A program made the translations under genes and the position numbers. Shown here piece after piece: positions 49,399 through 56,080 of a stretch of DNA of 56,080 nucleotides. The notes under the pieces are model-generated. The model saw only the letters and a list, made by a program, of their open reading frames with translations. It had not been told where the DNA came from and searched no databases. How positions within the stretch are numbered: the first letter of the stretch is position 1; the number at the start of each line of letters is the position of its first letter. The stretch spans positions 1 through 56,080 of the forward strand of contig NGBS01000335.1 of NCBI GenBank assembly GCA_002245135.1, written 5' to 3'. The stretch is from Proteromonas lacertae. Lineage: Eukaryota; Sar; Bigyra; Opalinata; Proteromonadidae.

Positions 49399-49668
49399 GT
49401 GACATATTTCACAGGTCATAATGCTAGTAGTATAATTAAATCAGCTATAAAGGCTTTGAAAGACTATCCATTCTCATTAAGAAAAACAGCTGGTGTGGCA
49501 GTATATGCTAAAAAACATAGAAACAAAAACAAGATAATAGAATTAATAAATAATTACTTGAATGTTGATAAATATGGCTCAGCATTCAATAATCCATATC
49601 CAAAAGATAAAATTGATTTGCTTAAAAAATATAAATTTTGTATAGCAATAGAAAAATTATGATGAAGT
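49399..49668 (+). pseudogene. GT10-type (alpha-1,3) fucosyltransferase fragment
   Basis: 87 residues covering the donor-binding core of glycosyltransferase family 10: SLRKTAGVAVYAKKHRNKNK, LNVDKYGSAFNN (the V-D-x-x-G-x-x-x-N block) and LLKKYKFCIAIEK (Y-K-F-x-I-A-x-E-N). It breaks off where the acceptor/donor ENS motif should finish, and no upstream catalytic N-terminal domain is recognisable. It is a truncated piece next to a different fucosyltransferase-type gene. Confidence 0.65.
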
Positions 49669-49924
49669 ATAAAGTTACAATTAAAAATAATGGTAAAATA
49701 TAAAGAGTGTGTATATTGGACAAAATAATATAGTAAAAAATGGTATAATTGATTAAAATTTGATAAAGATGATAATATAATTAAAATTAAAAATAATTTA
49801 TTTGATTATTTAATTTTATAAAATTAATTCAAAATCAAGAAATTTCTAGAAAACAATCAAACCAAGTTAACTATAAAAATAATTTATCAAAATCAAGCTG
49901 AAATAATGAGGATAAACATCCTTT

Positions 49925-50337
49925 TATTTTCTTAATAATTTACAATCAAAATGAATCTTTATATAGAATATTATTCAATGAATTAGAAAGGTATAGAATA
50001 ATTCACAATAAAAATTGGTTAGGTGAGGGAATATTAGAATTTGATAATGGTATAAAAGACATTTTATAGCTTTAACAGCAATTTTTTTAAATCAAAAGCA
50101 TTAAAAGAAGATTATTATGTTGGTGAATTTACCATTACTAATGATGATATTTATTATTCAGTTAATAATGTAATAATACATCCATCAAATAACAACAATA
50201 GAAATGAAATAATTGATGAAAATATTTATGATAGATTGATGAAATATCGTGATGAAATTGGTGGTATAGAAATATATTATTTGATAGCAACAAATGATGA
50301 AGTAGAAAAGAAAATCATATTTTATCTAAAGAATTAA
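49925..50337 (+). pseudogene. Fragment of the RHS/Crinkler-type NTPase C terminus
   Basis: Text such as NESLYRILFNELERYRI, NNVIIHPSN and VGEFTITNDDIYYSV aligns with HPLYKLLFRELVWYS, NNVVVLPFS and IGQFDIGKNYDICYIV of the module at 38128-40226. Only the C-terminal extension is present, in more than one frame, with about one or two interruptions. It is a decayed partial copy lying inside inverted repeat 3. Confidence 0.55.
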
Positions 50338-50579
50338 ATTAAATTCTTTAAATCCCATCACAGAAATCACACAAACAACTTTGATCATCACATAAATCTA
50401 ACATAACAGTTAGAAATTTGTCAAACAATATCATCTATACTATACGTATTTAAATTTCATATTATTATCATCTAAATACATTTCATTTCAGCAATATAGT
50501 TCATAATAACCACAAATAAAACATTTCTTTATTTCTTGGCTTGAGATATATTTGGGATTGAATTTTCATTATAATTTCA

Positions 50580-51196
50580 TCACATACAATTCTATATCAT
50601 TTTTTTCACTATATTTCAACATACATTAATTCATCTTGATTTTTATAAATAAAATATTCTTAAAATATATTTGGCTTGATTCTTTTCTCAGAATTTTCTG
50701 GAATATATTCTTATTTTCACTTTTATTACTCTACACAATCATATATTCATCACACTTACACTCACACCATATTCATGTTATCATATTATCATCATACACA
50801 GCTTTTAAACTGTTCAAAAACAACTTAGATACAATTTTTGATCACTATACTACAATAAACCATTAAACATTAGATTTCACTGTTTTATATCATCTTTCAT
50901 TTTATATAATTCTAATATTATCGTACACTCACTTTTACAATTATACCAAATATTATCATATATTCTATACATAGTCACATATTTCATCATTATCATCATC
51001 ATCGAAATACACATCATTTCACCATTATACTTCATAGTAAGCACAAAAATAGCATTTCTTTGTTTATTGGGTTTGAATAATCATTTGGCTTGATGAAATT
51101 TTTAGAATTTTCTGATTTTCAATCTATTGAATAATGAAAATAAGTGTATGTAGTTTTTGATGTATATAATAATAGAATGTTGAGTGAAATGATATG
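50580..51196 (-). repeat. Inverted repeat 3, right arm
   Basis: Inverse partner of 47327-47905. The 76-codon frame within it (50636-50866) is low-complexity and not supported as a gene. Confidence 0.75.
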
Positions 51197-51219
51197 TTGT
51201 ATATAACACTCTTACTACT

Positions 51220-51470
51220 CTTATCCAAAATTGTATGTAAGTTGTTTTTGAACAGTTTAAAAGCTGTGTATGATGATAATATCATAATGTGAATATGGTG
51301 TGAGTGTGAATGTGATGAATATATGATTGTGTAGAGTAATAAAAGTGAAAATAAGAATATATTCGAGAAAATTCTGAGAAAAGAATCAAGCCAAATATAT
51401 TATAAGAATTTTTATTTTATTTAAATCAAAATTAATAAATACATATTGTAATAAAGTGAAATAAATATAT
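51220..51470 (+). repeat. Third copy of the inverted-repeat-3 inner segment
   Basis: Direct copy of about 47655-47870, sharing AGTAATAAAAGTGAAAATAAG and the segment around CAAGCCAAATATATTATAAG. It lies immediately outside the right arm, so the family has at least three copies here. Confidence 0.7.
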
Positions 51471-51614
51471 ATTATAGAGGATATTAAAAAACAGGATATT
51501 TAGTGTTCCTATACCCAAAATATCCAAAATGTTTAAAATATTGAGGAAACAAATTAAAAAATTTGAAATATTAATTACTGATGGATTAATAGTAAAATAT
51601 TGATCTATAGTCTT

Positions 51615-51720
51615 TCTCTACAGTAGCCACGGCAGGGGTAGAACAGGTCGCTACAAGCTATGTTATTCTAAGTTCTACTGGTTTTACTGGTAGGGATATA
51701 AAGGATGATGGGATAAATAT
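51615..51720. other. GC-richer islet of unknown nature
   Basis: In very AT-rich surroundings the stretch CAGTAGCCACGGCAGGGGTA... to TACTGGTTTTACTGGTAGGG stands out. It has a small stem (GTAGC...GCTAC) and a direct repeat TACTGGTTTTACTGG. It is not a tRNA that I can fold. It might be a structured RNA, a terminus of the neighbouring virus-like element, or foreign sequence. The rest of 51470-51830 is featureless apart from repeats of CACTAAAA/ATACTAAAA. Confidence 0.35.
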
Positions 51721-51829
51721 TTTATAATACATGGTGGGATTTCACTAAAATTAATAAAAGGTGTTTATAATTCACTAAAAATATACTAAAATTATACTAA
51801 AAGATATTGATGATGTAATAAATAGTATA

Positions 51830-52763
51830 TTATAAAGGATTGATAATATCATAATCAATATTCATAATATCAATAACATCTGGTAATATGCATTGTTTTT
51901 GATAACCTTCAATACTATCACTTTGTAAATGTAGATTAGGTTTATTATCATTTATTAATATAAAATGTGTTGGTATGTATAATGGTGGGTATTGTTCATT
52001 ATTATAAATTTGTAATGGGAATGATATAACATTACTACCATCATTAGGGTATTTTTCAACAAGCTTATTATAAAAATCAGTTAATACAGATTGATTACTA
52101 TATAATTTTGATAATAAATGATTATCATCTAGATAAATATCAATTTGTTTTATATTTGATCTATCATTATAAATTAATTGATGTATTATAAATTTTGATT
52201 CTTATAGAATTCATGAATATTGTAACTTTAATAGGTATCTGATCTATAATTGATTCTGATGAATCATTATTAGTAACTTTTACAGTCCATGTTGTGTTTT
52301 GAATACTATAAGGTTGTGGATTATATATATTTATTAATTTAAGATGATTATAAATTGAATCATATCTACCAAAACCTTGAGTCATATATAATTCTTCATC
52401 AGTATTATAATCATTACAACCTACAACTCTACCAATATTTCTTATTGTATCTACTTCATTATAAATTTGATCTACTTCATCTTTTATTGCTTTTGTTTTA
52501 GTATCAGTATTATCATTTATTGGCTTATTTATATAGGTTGATATACTATTACTATCTACAGTTATATTAGGTGTTGGTATTTGAATCTTTTGTGATATGG
52601 AATCTGATAATGTTTGAATATCTATATTAACACTAACATTTTTTGATATCTCACTTGCAATCTCTTTTGTATCAATATCTGATGTATTATTATTTCTATC
52701 ACCAATAAACATAATTTTATATATTATAAAAAATATAAAATAATAATTTATAAAATTCATCAA
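51830..52763 (-). pseudogene. Minus-strand protein with N-terminal hydrophobic segment and coiled coil, probably element-derived
   Basis: From the start at 52763 the protein begins with a hydrophobic segment (MNFINYYFIFFIIYKIMFIG). A Ser/Asp/Thr-rich coiled-coil-like stretch follows (DTKEIASEISKNVSVNID, KAIKDEVDQIYNEVDTIRN), then a beta-rich C-terminal part (QNTTWTVKVTNNDSSES). Coding-like text (YPPLYIPTHFILIND) continues to a stop near 51830. It is interrupted about once. It lies on the same strand as the Polinton polymerase fossil at the right edge, so I infer a structural or accessory protein of the same element. Family unknown. Confidence 0.4.
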
Positions 52764-52804
52764 GAAATTTTAAAATGATGATCAATTGTAATAATAATAA
52801 TTTA

Positions 52805-55180
52805 CAAAAATTATTGGTGATGGATGTATATCATTTGAATTTTAGTAAGAAAATTTGATTTTTAAATTTTATATATAAGATGATATTTGATAAACTTCCA
52901 GATGCATTGTACTTATTTATACATGATTAAAAGAAATACAACATCTGAAGTCTGAACTTAAAGAATGAATAAGTTTGATGATGTATATCATTTTAATTTT
53001 AGTAAGAAAATTTGATTTTTAAAATTTTATATATAAGATGATATTTGATAAACTTCCAGATGTATTGTACTTATCTATAAATGATTAACAGAAATACAAC
53101 ATCTGAAGTCTGAACTTAAAGAATGAATAAGTTGGTGATATATATCATTTGAATTTTAGTAAGAAAATTTGATTTTTAAAATTTTATATATAAGATGATA
53201 TTTGATAAACTTCCAGATGCATTGTACTTATCTATAAATGATTAACAGAAATACAACATCTGAAGTCTGAACTTAAAGAATGAATAAGTTTGATGATGTA
53301 TATCATTTGAATTTTAGTAAGAAAATTTGATTTTTAAAATTTTATATATAAGATGATATTTGATAAACTTCCAGATGTATTGTACTTATCTATAAATGAT
53401 TAACAGAAATACAACATCTGAAGTCTGAACTTAAAGAATGAATAAGTTTGATGATGTATATCATTTGAATTTTAGTAAGAAAATTTGATTTTTAAAATTT
53501 TATATATAAGATGATATTTGAGAAACTTCCAGATGCATTGTACTTATTTATACATGATTAACAGAAATACAACATCTGAAGTCTGAACTTAAAGAATGAA
53601 TAAGTTTGATGATGTATATCATTTGAATTTTAGTAAGAAAATTTGATTTTTAAAATTTTATATATAAGATGATATTTGAGAAACTTCCAGATGCATTGTA
53701 CTTATTTATACATGATTAACAGAAATACAACATCTGAAGTCTGAACTTAAAGAATGAATAAGTTTGATGATGTATATCATTTGAATTTTAGTAAGAAAAT
53801 TTGATTTTTAAAATTTTATATATAAGATGATATTTGATAAACTTCCAGATGCATTGTACTTATCTATAAATGATTAACAGAAATACAACATCTGAAGTCT
53901 GAACTTAAAGAATGAATAAGTTTGATGATGTATATCATTTGAATTTTAGTAAGAAAATTTGATTTTTAAAATTTTATATATAAGATGATATTTGATAAAC
54001 TTCCAGATGTATTGTACTTATCTATAAATGATTAACAGAAATACAACATCTGAAGTCTGAACTTAAAGAATGAATAAGTTTGATGATGTATATCATTTGA
54101 ATTTTAGTAAGAAAATTTGATTTTTAAAATTTTATATATAAGATGATATTTGATAAACTTCCAGATGCATTGTACTTATTTATACATGATTAACAGAAAT
54201 ACAACATCTGAAGTCTGAACTTAAAGAATGAATAAGTTTGATGATGTATATCATTTGAATTTTAGTAAGAAAATTTGATTTTTAAAATTTTATATATAAG
54301 ATGATATTTGATAAACTTCCAGATGCATTGTACTTATTTATACATGATTAACAGAAATACAACATCTGAAGTCTGAACTTAAAGAATGAATAAGTTTGAT
54401 GATGTATATCATTTTAATTTTAGTAAGAAAATTTGATTTTTAAAATTTTATATATAAGATGATATTTGATAAACTTCCAGATGCATTGTACTTATTTATA
54501 CATGATTAACAGAAATACAACATCTGAAGTCTGAACTTAAAGAATGAATAAGTTTGATGATGTATATCATTTGAATTTTAGTAAGAAAATTTGATTTTTA
54601 AAATTTTATATATAAGATGATATTTGATAAACTTCCAGATGCATTGTACTTATCTATAAATGATTAACAGAAATACAACATCTGAAGTCTGAACTTAAAG
54701 AATGAATAAGTTTGATGATGTATATCATTTGAATTTTAGTAAGAAAATTTGATTTTTAAAATTTTATATATAAGATGATATTTGATAAACTTCCAGATGC
54801 ATTGTACTTATTTATACATGATTAACAGAAATACAACATCTGAAGTCTGAACTTAAAGAATGAATAAGTTTGATGATGTATATCATTTGAATTTTAGTAA
54901 GAAAATTTGATTTTTAAAATTTTATATATAAGATGATATTTGATAAACTTCCAGATGCATTGTACTTATCTATAAATGATTAACAGAAATACAACATCTG
55001 AAGTCTGAACTTAAAGAATGAATAAGTTGATGATGTATATCATTTGAATTTTAGTAAGAAAATTTGATTTTTAAAATTTTATATATAAGATGATATTTGA
55101 TAAACTTCCAGATGCATTGTACTTATCTATAAATGATTAACAGAAATACAACATCTGAAGTCTGAACTTAAAGAATGATT
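52805..55180 (+). repeat. 158-bp tandem satellite, about 15 copies
   Basis: Head-to-tail units of 157-158 bases, each containing GATGTATATCATTTGAATTTT, CTTCCAGATGCATTG and CATCTGAAGTCTGAACTTAAAG. Unit starts fall near 52815, 52971, 53129, 53286, 53444, 53602 and so on to 55024. Units are almost identical and fall into two main variants (TTATCTATAAATGATTAACAG and TTATTTATACATGATTAACAG). The array ends abruptly at about 55180. Non-coding. Confidence 0.95.
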
Positions 55181-55319
55181 TAATTATTAATAAAATAATT
55201 ATGAGTTAATATTTATATGTTGTATTTATTAAAGAATAACAAAATGAATCATTTTATAGTTTAATAAAATATTATATAATATAAAATATTGATATGATGG
55301 TTATTTGGTTTTAGTGTAT

Positions 55320-56080
55320 CTATTAATTAATTTTATATCCATAAGGAACTGTATTGTAATTATCTAGAAATAGTCTTTTATCATCATAATATGTTAATCC
55401 TGTTTTGTTTTGAGATGTTGTATATACATTATGATGTATTGATTTAATTTGACATACCTCGTATTTTTGACTTTTGCTAGCACCTTCAACAAAATCATTA
55501 TATACATCGTATGTTATTTTTCTTGATACTTTCACATTTATTCCTTTACATCTATTATCAGTTTTATTTTTCTGATTTTCATCATTTACACATTCTTTTT
55601 CATATACATAACACTTTGATTTTAATCCTATAAACTTTGTTATAACATACAGATTTATATTATTCTTATCCTGCTCTTCAAACTTTAAAACGATTTAATG
55701 TACCTGGATGAACTGCTGTATGAATATTAAGGTTGTAGTTAGATAATGCAGGATTCTTTAAATTGCTTCCATCAATCCAATTATTGAATATAGGATCTTC
55801 TAAATCACTAAATATATCTTCAGTTTCTACTGAAAATAACAGACTATCTGTATCAGTCATACATAATGTCAACTTATTTGATCCATATTTCTTATCTAAT
55901 ACATCATACCAATATTTTTGCATTTTTAGTTTTGATAACTCTAGTATAACCATTCCAATTTGAATGGGTTTATTAATTTATATATGCTTTCTTATAAAAA
56001 TGAGCTATGCGCAAGTCTCCTTCAATAATTATAAAATCTTTAAACCATGGATCACTTGCTGCTTCAATCATGTCTGTTTT
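55320..56080 (-). mobile_element. Polinton/Maverick fossil, AT-rich copy: DNA polymerase B C-terminal part
   Basis: Minus-strand fragments of a protein-primed family B polymerase: the motif CMTDTDSLLF with the upstream helix ELSKLKMQKYWYDVL, and the C-terminal ends QKYEVCQIKSIHHNVYTT and DNYNTVPYGYKIN, which correspond in order to the same parts of the polymerase at 527-4328 (LSKLKMQRFWYDVL, HIRTLPYGHYS). It runs off the right edge of the window. It is broken, with roughly three interruptions in the visible part. Its AT content matches the host, so it is older in this genome than the copy at 1-5690, or comes from a different Polinton lineage. Confidence 0.8.

Noticed and set aside
52805-55180. 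CRISPR-like array
   Set aside because: Units are 158 bp with no unique spacers; this is an ordinary satellite.

Overview
The window is eukaryotic nuclear DNA from a very AT-rich unicellular organism. The evidence is two identical 5S rRNA genes, spliceosomal introns of only 26-46 nt (GTAT...TAG type), giant modular secreted proteins, a pseudokinase-LRR protein, RHS/Crinkler-type NTPases, a CACTA DNA transposon and Polinton/Maverick fossils. I cannot name the species. The standard genetic code fits best.

Layout. 1-5.7 kb: a visibly GC-richer Polinton copy (protein-primed DNA polymerase B plus two small ORFs), ending in short GC-rich repeats. 5.7-6.2 kb: a MITE with 43-bp terminal inverted repeats. 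6.3-11.1 kb: gene remnants, an Ulp1-like protease relic and an intact membrane O-acyltransferase with a SGNH-like tail. 11.1-29.0 kb: one giant secreted protein gene (discoidin-like, sushi-like, putative-Ig, PA14, GLUG-like and EGF modules). Its first 8.7 kb is a clean frame, whereas the second half slips frame repeatedly. 29.1-34.3 kb: an FkbM-type methyltransferase, a six-intron pseudokinase-LRR gene and a Cys-rich GCC2/GCC3-like pseudogene. 34.8-40.2 kb: two RHS/Crinkler-type NTPase modules flanking a zinc-ribbon protein, apparently one gene joined by 35- and 31-nt introns.

40.4-46.3 kb: a large recent inverted repeat (palindrome) with a 5S rRNA gene and the tail of a surface-protein gene in each arm. 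Its left arm is split by a 2.48-kb CACTA element with clear CACTATAAAAA ends. 46.0-51.5 kb: the longer copy of that surface-protein tail, then a second inverted repeat enclosing two fucosyltransferase-type genes (one a fragment) and an NTPase fragment. 51.6-56.1 kb: a GC-rich islet, a minus-strand ORF probably from a virus-like element, about 15 copies of a 158-bp satellite, and an AT-rich second Polinton polymerase fossil running off the edge.

The host genes share a theme: cell-surface proteins and enzymes that modify glycans (acyltransferase, FkbM methyltransferase, fucosyltransferases), mixed with mobile DNA. The most notable observations are the strong bias of host-gene frame breaks to the +1 direction, the tandem-NTPase gene, and the datable palindrome-then-CACTA history around the 5S genes.
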